Below are positions 44,254-54,694 of a stretch of 64,000 nucleotides of DNA, one piece after another. Made by a program: the position numbers and the translations under genes. Position 1 is the first letter of the stretch. Every line of letters starts with the position of its first letter. Origin of the DNA: Brevundimonas sp. Root1279 (GTDB taxonomy: Bacteria; Pseudomonadota; Alphaproteobacteria; Caulobacterales; Caulobacteraceae); assembly GCF_001425945.1 (NCBI RefSeq), contig NZ_LMEB01000006.1, forward strand, positions 1 through 64,000, given 5' to 3'. The notes beneath the pieces are model-generated. The model saw nothing but the letters and a program-made list of their open reading frames with translations, searched no databases and was not told where the DNA came from.

Positions 44254-44394
44254 ACTGTCCCTTTACGCCGCCCCTGCGTCGAAAGCACGGCCGGCCGGCG
44301 AAATCCGCGCCGACGCCCCGCCGTGTCTCCCGCCCACTTTTCCAACCGCCCGCGCCGAGCTAGGGAGGCGGCGCAGTGCGTTCGGGGGCTACGC

Positions 44395-46101
44395 GTGATC
44401 ATCGGCATCGATCTGGGCACGACCAACAGTGCGGTCGGCATTTTTCGCGACGGCAAGGCGGAGCTGATTCCGAACAGCCTCGGCCACGTCCTGACGCCTT
44501 CGGCGGTCAGTCTCGACGAGACGTCCGGCGACCTGCTCGTCGGCCTGGCCGCGCGCGAACGCCAGTCGACCCATCCGGAGCACACCGCCACCGCCTTCAA
44601 GCGCTACATGGGCTCCAACCGGGTCACCAAGCTCGGCGCGAAGGAGTTCAAGGCCGAGGAGCTGTCCGCCCTCGTCCTCGCGCGCCTGAAGGCCGACGCC
44701 GAGGCCTACCTGGGCCAGCCGGTGACCGAGGCCGTCATCACCGTTCCGGCCTATTTCAACGACAAGCAGCGCAAGGCCACCCGCCGCGCCGGCGAGCTGG
44801 CCGGCCTCAAGGTCGAACGCCTGCTCAACGAGCCGACCGCCGCCGCCCTCGCCTACGGCATCCATGAGCTCGGCGACGCCAGTCGCTTCCTCGTCTTCGA
44901 CCTCGGCGGCGGCACCTTCGACGTCTCTGTGCTGGAGATCTTCGAGGGGATCATCGAGGTCCGCGCCTCGACCGGCGACAACCGGCTCGGCGGTGAGGAC
45001 TTCAACGACATCCTGTGCGAGGAATTCCGCCGCACCGCCGGGAAGGACGTGCCGGAGAAAGACCGCGCCGATCCGGTTCTGCGCGAGCGCATCCGCCACG
45101 CCGCCGAGCGCGCCCGCCGCGCCCTCACCGACGGACCTTCAGCTTCCATGTCGGTGATCTGGAAGGAAACGACCTACGAGCGCGTCGTCACCGCCGACGA
45201 TTTCGAGGCCCTGGCCGCCGGCCTGATCACCCGCCTGCGCGACCCGGTCCTGCGCTCCCTGCGCGACGCCGGCCTGCGCGCCGACGAGCTGAACGAGGTC
45301 ATCCTCGTCGGCGGCTCGACCCGTATGCCGCTGGTCCGCCGGGCCATCACCCGCATGTTCGGCCGCTTCCCCGCCAACGCCGTCAATCCGGACGAGGCCG
45401 TCGCCGTCGGCGCCGCCGTCCAGGCCGGACTCAAGTCCCGCGACGTGGCGCTCAAGGAAGTCGTGATGACGGACGTCTGTCCGTACACCCTGGGCATCGC
45501 CGCCGGGGACCATGACGAGCGCGGCCGCCACCTCGGCGTCTCGTTCTCGCCGATCATCGAGCGCAACACCGTCATCCCGGCCAGCCGGATCCAGTACTAC
45601 AGCAACTCCGCGGCCAATCAGCGGGTGGTCAGCGTCCCCATCTTCCAGGGCGAGTCGCGCAACCTCTCGGACAACATCGAACTGGGCCGCGTCGACGTGC
45701 CGATCCCGCCCGGCCCGGTCGGCAGCGTCCGCGTCGACGTGCGCTTCACCTACGACATCAACGGCCTGCTCGAGGTCGACGTCCACATCCCGCAGACCGG
45801 CGAAAAGCGCGAGCTGGTCATCGCCGACGACAGCGTCATGAACGACGCCGACTTCCAGAAGCGCCGCGCGGCCCTCGCCGACCTCAAGCACCACCCGCGC
45901 GACGCCGACGCCAACAAGACCGTCCTGGCCCGCGCCAACCGCTGCTACGAGGAATGCCTCGGCGACCAGCGCCGCTGGATCGCCGAGCAGATCGGGGCCT
46001 TCGAGGTGATCCTTGAGCGCCAGGACCCGCGTGATATCGAACAGGCGCGCACCCAGCTGACCGAGGTCCTCGACCGGTTCGAGGGCGAGACCTGGCTGTG
46101 A
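44395..46101 (+). CDS. hscC: Hsp70-family chaperone HscC
   Basis: A 568-residue Hsp70 of the short HscC type, from GTG 44395 (VIIGIDLGTTNSAVGIF). ATPase motifs are present: GIDLGTTNS, VPAYFNDKQRKATRRAG, LNEPTAAALAYG, DLGGGTFDVS, GGEDFND and VGGSTRMPLV. The substrate-binding domain follows from VCPYTLGIAAG, with IIERNTVIPAS, and ends in a short lid. HscC in E. coli works with membrane J-proteins DjlB/DjlC. Here its stop overlaps the GTG of a membrane J-like protein by four bases, giving the same pairing. Confidence 0.93.
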   Translation: MIIGIDLGTTNSAVGIFRDGKAELIPNSLGHVLTPSAVSLDETSGDLLVGLAARERQSTHPEHTATAFKRYMGSNRVTKLGAKEFKAEELSALVLARLKADAEAYLGQPVTEAVITVPAYFNDKQRKATRRAGELAGLKVERLLNEPTAAALAYGIHELGDASRFLVFDLGGGTFDVSVLEIFEGIIEVRASTGDNRLGGEDFNDILCEEFRRTAGKDVPEKDRADPVLRERIRHAAERARRALTDGPSASMSVIWKETTYERVVTADDFEALAAGLITRLRDPVLRSLRDAGLRADELNEVILVGGSTRMPLVRRAITRMFGRFPANAVNPDEAVAVGAAVQAGLKSRDVALKEVVMTDVCPYTLGIAAGDHDERGRHLGVSFSPIIERNTVIPASRIQYYSNSAANQRVVSVPIFQGESRNLSDNIELGRVDVPIPPGPVGSVRVDVRFTYDINGLLEVDVHIPQTGEKRELVIADDSVMNDADFQKRRAALADLKHHPRDADANKTVLARANRCYEECLGDQRRWIAEQIGAFEVILERQDPRDIEQARTQLTEVLDRFEGETWL

Positions 46102-47915
46102 ACGGCTCCATCTGGGCGACGCTCGGGATCGAACCGACCAACGACGCCATCGAGATCAAGCGCGCCTACGCCCGGCGTCTGAAGCTGGTCCATCCCGAGG
46201 ACGATCCGGAGGGCTTCCAAGCCCTGCGCGAGGCCTACGACCATGCGACCCGCATGGCCCGCAACGGGTGGGCCGTCCCGCGCCCGGCCGAGCCGTCCGC
46301 AGACGAAGACGCGGACGACGGCGCCTGGACTCCCCAGGTGGTCGTCGCCGGCGCCGACGGCTGGTCCGACCGTCGGGATGACCGCTGGAGCCACGCCCAG
46401 ACCGAGCCCCGCCCCGCTCCGGTCTCCGACGTTCCCGAGGACATCCGCGCCGAACTGGCCCGCGAGCGCGACCTGGCCGAGGCCCACAAGGCGCTTTGCG
46501 ACCAGCTCAGCACCCTCGTCGCCAACCCGGACGGCGACCGCCACGAGGCCCTGTCGGCCATGCTGCGCATCCTGCGCTCGCCGGGCATGGACTCGCTCGA
46601 CGCCTACGCCCGCACCGAGCGCTGGCTGGCCTATGTGACCGCGGTGGGCGGCCCGGTCGTGGACGACATGGTCGAGCCGCTGATCCAGTTCTTCCACTGG
46701 AACGAACAGCCGGTCGGCGTCGACCTGAGCCATGCCGTCCCGGTTCTGCGCCGACGCGACGCGGGCATCATCCTGCGCCGGCTCGAGCGCAAGATGGATC
46801 CGGACCACAAGGCCTGGATCGCCCTGCGCGACAAGCCGACCCGGCTCAGCCGCCTGCGCGAGCGTTTCGCGCCCGGTCTGGACAAGCGCGTGCTCGCCCT
46901 GCTGGAGCGCATCGACCAGGACCTGCCCGAAGTCGCCCAGCGCATGAACCCCGAGGCCGCCGCCTGGTGGCGCGAGCGGCGCCGGCGCCCCGAACTGCCG
47001 GCGCGGTTTCTCTGGGTCCTGCTGTTCGCGCCGCCGTTCGTCGGGTCGCAGGGCGTCATTTCGAATGTCTTCGGGCCGCCGAGCTGGGCGATCTTCTTCG
47101 CCCTGACCACCGTCACCGCCACCGCCTTGCTGGGGGCCGGATTGGCGTGGCTGTACGGCGTCGTCCACCTGCGCCTGCGCTGGGCCCACGAAGGGCTCGC
47201 GTGGCGCGCCCCGCCGTGGCTCCGGTTGGGCTGGGCGCCGGCGACCGCAGCCGTCGTGGTGCTGTCCAGCCTCCTTCCGGTCAGCCTGGTCGGCGCCGCC
47301 GCCTACTGGCTGTTGCTGGGTCCGCTGCTGGTCTGGACCCGGATCGTCAACGCCCACCTCGAGGCGCCCTACGACCCCCGGGGCAGCTTCTTCGCCGGCC
47401 TGCCGCTGCTCGCATGGCTGGTGATCCACACCCACAGCCCCCAGTCGGTCGGCCTGTGCTGGACCGCGGCCGGCGCGGTGCTCATCGCGCACCAGGGCCG
47501 CCCGGCGCTCGAGGAAGCCTGGCTGTCGCTGTCCGAGGCGCTCCGGCGTCAAATCGCCACCGGCCTGGCCGGCGCGGCCGTCCTCACCGGACTCGCCGTC
47601 CTCCTGACGCCGGACTGGTCCTATCGCGCCCTGCCCGCGGCGGCCGTCATCCTGCTGACCCTGGCCGCCCGCCCCATCCGCATGGCCCAGCCGCCGGCCG
47701 CGGTGACCCTGTGGCTGCAGTGGATGCGGTTCGGCTGGGTCGCCGCCTACATCCTCGCCGCCCTGGTTCCCGGCCAGGTCATCGCGGAGGCGAGCTATCG
47801 CGGCTTCGGCCTGTGGCTGGCGGCCGGAGCCCTGCTGACCGCCCTGTGCGAGGCCGCGCCGCGCCTGCAGGCCCTGTTCGCCCGCCGGGCGAGCAAGCCC
47901 GGGGCCCTGGCCTGA
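46098..47915 (+). CDS. polytopic membrane J-like protein with HPE in place of HPD
   Basis: A 605-residue protein from GTG 46098. Residues 1-60 are a J-like domain (IWATLGIEPTNDAIEIKRAY, FQALREAYDHA) in which residues 32-34 are His-Pro-Glu rather than His-Pro-Asp. A soluble helical region (about 60-295) follows, then roughly ten membrane helices to the C-terminus. Direct coupling to hscC argues that it is the partner of that Hsp70. HPD is normally essential for stimulating Hsp70 ATPase, so either this pair tolerates Glu or the domain only docks. Substrates are unknown. Confidence 0.8.
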   Translation: MNGSIWATLGIEPTNDAIEIKRAYARRLKLVHPEDDPEGFQALREAYDHATRMARNGWAVPRPAEPSADEDADDGAWTPQVVVAGADGWSDRRDDRWSHAQTEPRPAPVSDVPEDIRAELARERDLAEAHKALCDQLSTLVANPDGDRHEALSAMLRILRSPGMDSLDAYARTERWLAYVTAVGGPVVDDMVEPLIQFFHWNEQPVGVDLSHAVPVLRRRDAGIILRRLERKMDPDHKAWIALRDKPTRLSRLRERFAPGLDKRVLALLERIDQDLPEVAQRMNPEAAAWWRERRRRPELPARFLWVLLFAPPFVGSQGVISNVFGPPSWAIFFALTTVTATALLGAGLAWLYGVVHLRLRWAHEGLAWRAPPWLRLGWAPATAAVVVLSSLLPVSLVGAAAYWLLLGPLLVWTRIVNAHLEAPYDPRGSFFAGLPLLAWLVIHTHSPQSVGLCWTAAGAVLIAHQGRPALEEAWLSLSEALRRQIATGLAGAAVLTGLAVLLTPDWSYRALPAAAVILLTLAARPIRMAQPPAAVTLWLQWMRFGWVAAYILAALVPGQVIAEASYRGFGLWLAAGALLTALCEAAPRLQALFARRASKPGALA

Positions 47916-47966
47916 CCGATCGACCGGGTGGCGGTCCGCCGCCGCCCGGTCTATAGCCCCCGCCTC

Positions 47967-49784
<1,818 letters not shown>

Positions 49785-49841
49785 GGCCGCGCTGACCTGT
49801 CACGCTGCCTGCCGTCCGGCTTGGCCGTAAGCTTCCCGACC

Positions 49842-50852
49842 ATGCCGCTCACGACGCACACCCTGCCCCTGACCGACGCCGAGGCGCGGGCGGCCCTGCG
49901 GATCAATGCGGCCATGGCCCTCGCCCCGCGCCTCAAGACCAACGGCTGGCGGCTGGCCCTCGGCCAGAAGCTCAACGGGACCTTCAGCAAGGCCGCCGGC
50001 GCGGTCACCGAGGCGGCGCTCAAGCGGCGCGGCGTGCAGGTCTCGGCCGTGACCATCGACGGCCCGGCCGCCCCCCTTCCCCTGCGTCTGCTGGAACCGG
50101 GCTGCCCGCCCGAGGGCTTGGTCGTCGATCTGCACGGCGGCGGCTGGGTGGTCGGAAGCGCGGCGCTCAACGACCGGCTGACCGGCCATTTCGCCGAGGC
50201 GGGCTACGTCGTCGCCTCGGTCGACTATCGCCTGCTCGACGAGGTCCGCGGCGTCTGGATGCCGGACGCGGTCGCCGACTGCGCCGCCGCCCTGCGCTGG
50301 GCGCTCGGCGAAGGCCGCCGCCGCTTCGGGACCGATAGGGTCTTCGTCATCGGCGAGTCCGCCGGCGCCCACCTCGCCGCCTTGGCCGTACTCCAGCTTC
50401 GAGACGAGGGCGCGCTTGAGGGCCTGGCCGGTCTGATCTTCGTCCAGGGCGTCTTCGATCTCTCGGCCGGTCCCGCGGTTCGCGCCGCCGGGCCCGAGAC
50501 TCTGCTGTTCGACGGCCCCAACCTGGAACGCGACCTCGGCCGCCTGACCCCCGGCCTCGACGAGGCCGCCCGCCGCGCCCCGGACCTGTCGCCGCTCTAC
50601 GCCGACCTCGCCGGCCTGCCGCCGGTCCTGTTCGTGATGGGCGAATGCGATCCCTTCCGGGACGATAGCCGGGTCATGGCCGAGCGCTGGGCCAAGGTCG
50701 CGCCGGCCGCCCTGCTCGACGTCCCCACGGCCCCGCACGGCTTCCAGCATTTCGGCGCGCCCACGGCTCCGCTGGCGCAGGCCTTCATTCGCGGCTGGAT
50801 CGGCGAAATTCGCGGCCAGGGCCCGCTTTCTGTGGAAAACGCAACGGCCTGA
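49842..50852 (+). CDS. alpha/beta hydrolase of the HSL family
   Basis: A 336-residue esterase/lipase-like protein. The oxyanion motif HGGGWVVGSA, nucleophile Ser173 in GESAGAHLA, the acid in GECDPFRDDS and the His in APHGFQHFG make a complete triad. An N-terminal helical cap precedes them. The ATG at 49842 is chosen over an in-frame TTG at 49821. The substrate is unknown; the family hydrolyses short acyl esters. Confidence 0.9.
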   Translation: MPLTTHTLPLTDAEARAALRINAAMALAPRLKTNGWRLALGQKLNGTFSKAAGAVTEAALKRRGVQVSAVTIDGPAAPLPLRLLEPGCPPEGLVVDLHGGGWVVGSAALNDRLTGHFAEAGYVVASVDYRLLDEVRGVWMPDAVADCAAALRWALGEGRRRFGTDRVFVIGESAGAHLAALAVLQLRDEGALEGLAGLIFVQGVFDLSAGPAVRAAGPETLLFDGPNLERDLGRLTPGLDEAARRAPDLSPLYADLAGLPPVLFVMGECDPFRDDSRVMAERWAKVAPAALLDVPTAPHGFQHFGAPTAPLAQAFIRGWIGEIRGQGPLSVENATA

Positions 50853-51437
50853 TTCGCTTCCGCGAATTCCGTCCGCCCACAGATATGCACAGGGTTATGC
50901 ACCGGCAGCGGGGCTGTTCCTCACAGCGGCGCTATTTCGGGCGCTTGCCGTCTAACGGATTTGGCGCGAACGTCAACAGGCCGAGGGACACGGCGGCGCG
51001 GAAAACCGGGGAGACCCGGGGCTCAAGCGGACCGGCCCGGCTCTCTGACCCAGGCGACCAGACCTCTTCGGAGGCGAGGCACGAGGGGCAGGATCCAGGC
51101 TCCCGAACGTCAAAGGCTTCGACCGGAGACGTTCACGGAGAACCAGATCGGGATCGATGGACGGCGCGGGCCAGCCTCGCGGAACGCCGGAGACCAGGAG
51201 CGCGACAGGAAACAGCTGACCATCACCGGGGTTCGCCCTGCTGATGCCGAAGCCAAGGCCCTGAACCTCAACGGCCAAGTCCAACCCGGACTTGGCGAGG
51301 GGACGAGGAAAACCGGCTTGCCGGGGCTCCTCGTCCCCTCGCTCAATTCCGGGTCCTGGTTTCGCGGGTCGCCGCCCCGTCGACAGGCCCGCCCCCCTCA
51401 AGCTAAACCGTGAAGCCTGTCTCAGGGGGATTTCGCC
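50853..51437. other. 585 bp without a credible gene
   Basis: Reading frames here have no recognisable domain, no good ribosome site and unusual composition (Arg/Gly/Pro-rich). The first 50 bp hold DnaA-box-like words (ATATGCACA at 50883, TTATGCACC at 50895), each with two mismatches. The last third holds the strong hairpins at 51274-51342. I checked for RNase P RNA, tmRNA and SRP RNA signatures and saw none. An uncharacterised small RNA or decayed gene is possible. Confidence 0.5.
51274..51342. repeat. two adjacent perfect hairpins (9 bp and 15 bp)
   Basis: GCCAAGTCC-AACCC-GGACTTGGC (51274-51296) is directly followed by GCGAGGGGACGAGGA (51295-51309) paired with TCCTCGTCCCCTCGC (51328-51342). 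The loop of the second contains CCGGC-TT-GCCGG. No U-run follows. The arms recall the GAGGGGCGAGG units at 38221-38330, so it may belong to the same class of dispersed inverted repeat. It ends 95 bp before the next gene. Confidence 0.75.
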
Positions 51438-51989
51438 GTGCTCGCCATTCTTCTCGCCGCCGGTCTCGTCGCCGCGCCCCAGGCCGCCGTCGAACCGCGC
51501 GCGCCGGCCCTGACCAACGCCGAAGCCTGCCTGCGCGAGAAGGCCGACGCCGCCGTCGCCGCCGCGACCAGCGCCTCGGACGCCGCCGACTTCCTGCTGA
51601 CCTACCTCTGCGCCGGTCCCGTCGACCGTGCCGCCACCTGGCAGCGCAACAGCGAAATGCTGGTGTCCATGAAGGGGATGTTCGACGGCCTGAAGGAAAT
51701 GGGCCCACCCTATTCGGATGACGAAGAGTCCGACGAAGAGGCGGCCTCCGACGAAGCGCCCGAGGAAGCTGACGGAGCGGTCATGAACGACTTCTTCGGC
51801 GGCATGGAGAACATCAGCGTCGATCCGGTGACCGGCGAGTTTATCGTTCCCGAGGACGCCTCGAACGTGATGGCCTCGACCCTGCGCACCCAGACGAACG
51901 CCGTGGGCCAGTTGCTGGGCGACCAGCGCCCGGTCTTCCTGCGCGAACTGGCCGGCCAACTGGTGCTCCAGGCCCGCACGCGTCGTTAG
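51438..51989 (+). CDS. secreted acidic protein, unknown
   Basis: A 183-residue protein from GTG 51438 with a short signal peptide (MLAILLAAGLVAAPQAA). Two Cys (AEACLREK, TYLCAGP) may form a disulfide. A central strongly acidic stretch (SDDEESDEEAASDEAPEEAD) divides two helical parts. The C-terminal region reads ISVDPVTGEFIVPEDASNV. GGGGGATTT-like purines precede the start. No family is recognised. Confidence 0.7.
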   Translation: MLAILLAAGLVAAPQAAVEPRAPALTNAEACLREKADAAVAAATSASDAADFLLTYLCAGPVDRAATWQRNSEMLVSMKGMFDGLKEMGPPYSDDEESDEEAASDEAPEEADGAVMNDFFGGMENISVDPVTGEFIVPEDASNVMASTLRTQTNAVGQLLGDQRPVFLRELAGQLVLQARTRR

Positions 51990-52042
51990 CCTCGGGTTTC
52001 ACCTCACTTCCCTTCCGACTGCCTGAGCCGTACACCAAGGCC

Positions 52043-53083
52043 ATGAGCCGTCGAGGGAATCGCCTACAGTCGCCGGACCGCCGCGCCGTCCTCGCAGGCG
52101 CGGGCGCCCTGGCCGCGACCACCGCCCTGGCCGGCTGCGGCCGCCAGGAGGCGCCGGTCGATGACGACGGCCGCGTCCGCCTGCGCTTCGCCACCGACTG
52201 GCGCGCCCAGGCCGAACACGGCGGCTTCTACCAGGCGCTGGCCTCCGGGGCCTATGAGAAGCGCGGCCTCAACGTCCAGATCCTGCAGGGCGGTCCGACG
52301 GTCAACGTGCCCCAGCTGCTGGCCTCCGGCGCCGTCGAGCTGGGCATGGGCTCCAACAGCTTCATCCCGATGAACCTGGTCGCCGAGGGCGCGCCGGTGA
52401 AGGCCGTCGCCGCCTTCTTCCAGAAGGACCCCCAGGTCCTCATCGCCCATCCCGATCCGGCCCTGCGCACCATCGCCGACCTGGAGGGCCGCCCCTTCCT
52501 GCTCGCCGACGCCTCGCTGAACGCCTTCTGGGTCTGGCTGAAGGCCAAGTACGGCTTCACCGACGACCAGGTCCGCAAATACAACTTCAACCTGGCGCCC
52601 TTCCTGGCCGACGAGCGGGCGGTGCAGCAGGGCTATCTGACCTCCGAGCCGTTCACCATCGAGCGCGAGGCCGGCTTCGCGCCCAAGGTCTTCCTGCTGG
52701 CCGACGAGGGCTATCCCTCCTACGCCGCCATGGTCCTGGCCCCGAACGCCTTCGCCCGCGACAACGGCGCGGCCCTGCGCAACTTCATCGCCGCCTCGAT
52801 CGAGGGATGGCGCGACTACATCCAGGGCGACGGCAAGGCCGCCGACGCCCTGATCCGCAAGGCCAACCCGGACATGACCCAGGCGATCCTGGACCAGGCC
52901 CGGGCCAAGCTGAAGGACAACGGCCTGGTCGACGGCGGCGACGCCGCCCTCTACGGCCTGGGGGCCATGATCGACGATCGCTGGCGCGAGTTCTTCGAGG
53001 TCACCTCCCAGGCGGGCGTCTATCCGACCAACCTGGACTGGCGGCAGGCCTTCACGACCCAGTATCTGCCCGGTCGTGGCTAA
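52043..53083 (+). CDS. ABC transporter substrate-binding lipoprotein (NMT1/SsuA-like)
   Basis: A 346-residue binding protein. The N-terminus has a twin-arginine-like region (PDRRAVLAGAG) and a lipobox (ALAGC, Cys32), so it is probably a Tat-exported lipoprotein. The mature part is an NMT1/THI5-like fold: VRLRFATDWRAQAEHGGFYQALASGAYEKRGL in order, INVQILQGG-like NVQILQGGPTVN, and FIPMNLVAEGAPVKAVAAFFQKDP spread over the first lobe. The family binds sulfonates, nitrate, pyrimidine precursors or riboflavin; the ligand here is unknown. The gene overlaps the ATPase gene by eight bases. Confidence 0.9.
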   Translation: MSRRGNRLQSPDRRAVLAGAGALAATTALAGCGRQEAPVDDDGRVRLRFATDWRAQAEHGGFYQALASGAYEKRGLNVQILQGGPTVNVPQLLASGAVELGMGSNSFIPMNLVAEGAPVKAVAAFFQKDPQVLIAHPDPALRTIADLEGRPFLLADASLNAFWVWLKAKYGFTDDQVRKYNFNLAPFLADERAVQQGYLTSEPFTIEREAGFAPKVFLLADEGYPSYAAMVLAPNAFARDNGAALRNFIAASIEGWRDYIQGDGKAADALIRKANPDMTQAILDQARAKLKDNGLVDGGDAALYGLGAMIDDRWREFFEVTSQAGVYPTNLDWRQAFTTQYLPGRG

Positions 53084-53840
53084 AGCCTCGGGGTCGGCCG
53101 CAGCGCTGCGCGCCGTCGTTGTCCGCTATCCGGGCCGGCCCGAACTCGGCCCGCTGAATCTGACCGTCGCCCCCGGCGAGATCGTCGCCGTCGTCGGCGC
53201 CTCGGGGGCCGGCAAGTCGACCCTGCTGCGCCTGCTCGCCGGGCTGGAGACGCCCGCGGGCGGAACGGTCCAACGTCCTGCCGGCGCCGTCGGCTTCGTC
53301 TTCCAGAGCCCGACCCTGATGCCGTGGGCGGACGCCCTGGCCAATGCCGCCCTGCCGCTGGAGCTGTGCGGGATCGCCCGCGCCGAGGCCCGCCGCCGCG
53401 CCGCCGAGGCCCTGGCCGCAGTCGGCCTCGCCGAGCGGTTGGGCGCCCGGCCGCGTCAACTGTCCGGCGGCATGGCCATGCGCGTCTCCCTGGCCCGCGC
53501 CCTGGTCGTCGACCCCGACCTGCTGCTGCTCGACGAGCCCTTCGCGGCGCTGGACAGCGTCACCCGTCGACGCCTGATCGAGGACCTGCACGCGCTGTGG
53601 GCCGCGCGCTCGCCGCGCCCGGCCCTGGTCTTCGTCACCCATGACGTCGAGGAGGCCGTCTACCTCGCCGGCCGCGCCGTCGTGCTGGACGCCGCCACGG
53701 GCCGCGTCGCCGCCGAACTCGCCCTGCCCGGCGCCCTGCCCCGCCCCGCGGGCTGGCGCTCGGCGCCCGAATGCCGCGCCGCCGTCGAGGCCCTGGCCGA
53801 AGCCCTGGCCGCCGCCATGCCGTCGCAGGACGCCGCGTGA
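53076..53840 (+). CDS. ABC transporter ATP-binding protein
   Basis: A 254-residue ATPase of the nitrate/sulfonate/taurine importer class, from GTG 53076. Motifs are Walker A GASGAGKST, Q-loop FQSPTLMPWADAL, signature LSGGMAMRVSLARAL, Walker B LLLLDEPFAALD and the H-loop FVTHDVEEAVYLAGR. It is coupled at both ends to the binding-protein and permease genes, forming a complete importer. Confidence 0.95.
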   Translation: MAKASGSAAALRAVVVRYPGRPELGPLNLTVAPGEIVAVVGASGAGKSTLLRLLAGLETPAGGTVQRPAGAVGFVFQSPTLMPWADALANAALPLELCGIARAEARRRAAEALAAVGLAERLGARPRQLSGGMAMRVSLARALVVDPDLLLLDEPFAALDSVTRRRLIEDLHALWAARSPRPALVFVTHDVEEAVYLAGRAVVLDAATGRVAAELALPGALPRPAGWRSAPECRAAVEALAEALAAAMPSQDAA

Positions 53841-54586
53841 GCCGGCTCGCCCCCTTCCTGCTCGTCGCCTTGCTGCTTGCCGGCTGGGAGACGGCCTGCC
53901 GCCTGCTGCACGTCCCGGTCTATCTGCTGCCGCCGCCCAGCGCCGTGGCCGTCGCCCTGGTCGAGCGCGCGCCGGTGCTGGCCGGCTCGGCCTGGGTCAC
54001 CTTCCGCATGGCCCTTCAGGCGCTGCTCGTCGCCACGCTGGTCGGCGGCGGCCTGGCCCTGGTCGTCTCGCTCAGCGACCCGGCCGAGCGCGCCGTGCGT
54101 CCTCTGGCCGTGGCCCTGCAGGTCACCCCGGTCGTGGCCATCGCGCCGCTGGTGATCATCTGGGCCGGGCTCGACCACGCCGACCGGGCGGTCATCGCCC
54201 TGGCCGCCGCCGTGGCCTTCTTCCCGCTGTTCTCGGGCGTCCTGACCGGGCTGAAGTCCGCCGATCCGGACCTGGAGCGGCTGTTCGACCTCTACGGCGC
54301 CTCGCCCCTGCAGCGCCTCGTCCGCCTGCGCCTGCCCTCGGCCCTGCCCTTCATGCTCGAAGGCCTGCGCGTCGCCGCCGGCCTGGCGGTGATCGGGGCG
54401 GTGGTGGCCGAGTTCGTGTCGGGCTCGGGCGCCACCCAGGGCCTGGCCTGGAGGCTTCTCGAGGCCGGCAACCGCCTGCGCACCGCCGAGATGCTGGCCG
54501 CCCTCGTCTGGCTGATGGTCATGGGCGTGGCGCTGCACGCCCTGGTCGGCCTGGTGGAGCGCTTCGTGCGCCGCCGGCTGGCCTAG
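53837..54586 (+). CDS. ABC transporter permease
   Basis: A 249-residue inner-membrane protein from GTG 53837, overlapping the ATPase stop (GTGA). Six membrane helices are predicted. The EAA loop reads LFDLYGASPLQRLVRLRLPSALPFMLEGLR in the normal place before the last helices. The family is BPD_transp_1 (SsuC/TauC-like). It forms the channel for the ligand carried by the preceding binding protein. Confidence 0.94.
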   Translation: MSRLAPFLLVALLLAGWETACRLLHVPVYLLPPPSAVAVALVERAPVLAGSAWVTFRMALQALLVATLVGGGLALVVSLSDPAERAVRPLAVALQVTPVVAIAPLVIIWAGLDHADRAVIALAAAVAFFPLFSGVLTGLKSADPDLERLFDLYGASPLQRLVRLRLPSALPFMLEGLRVAAGLAVIGAVVAEFVSGSGATQGLAWRLLEAGNRLRTAEMLAALVWLMVMGVALHALVGLVERFVRRRLA

Positions 54587-54631
54587 CTCTTGGCCTGAAG
54601 CGGTGGATAAGGACGCGGCCGTACGGCCCCG

Positions 54632-54646
54632 TTAGCGACGGGTTAA
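54632..54646 (+). promoter_or_regulatory. CtrA-like box upstream of the Pro-rich protein gene
   Basis: TTAG-CGACGGG-TTAA differs from the CtrA consensus TTAA-N7-TTAA at one half-site base. It lies 49 bp before the TTG start, in a position suited to control of the secreted protein and the coupled DUF2336 gene. Confidence 0.35.
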
Positions 54647-54694
54647 GCCAGACCCCTCTAGCTTCGGCTCAGTTCTCGCGTTCGGAGCCCTCCT

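Noticed and set aside
50831..50903. DnaA-box-like words (TGTGGAAAA, ATATGCACA, TTATGCACC) suggesting an origin
   Set aside because: Each differs from TTATCCACA by one or two bases, one is inside the hydrolase gene, and no AT-rich unwinding region or origin-linked gene is nearby.
50853..51437. RNase P RNA, tmRNA or SRP RNA in the gene-free region
   Set aside because: None of the signature sequences (such as GAGGAAAGTCCGGGCT for RNase P RNA or an alanine-rich tag frame for tmRNA) could be found.
50973..51959. Long minus-strand open frame of about 328 codons
   Set aside because: It is antisense to the secreted acidic protein at 51438-51989, has shadow-like composition, and shows no domain or ribosome site.
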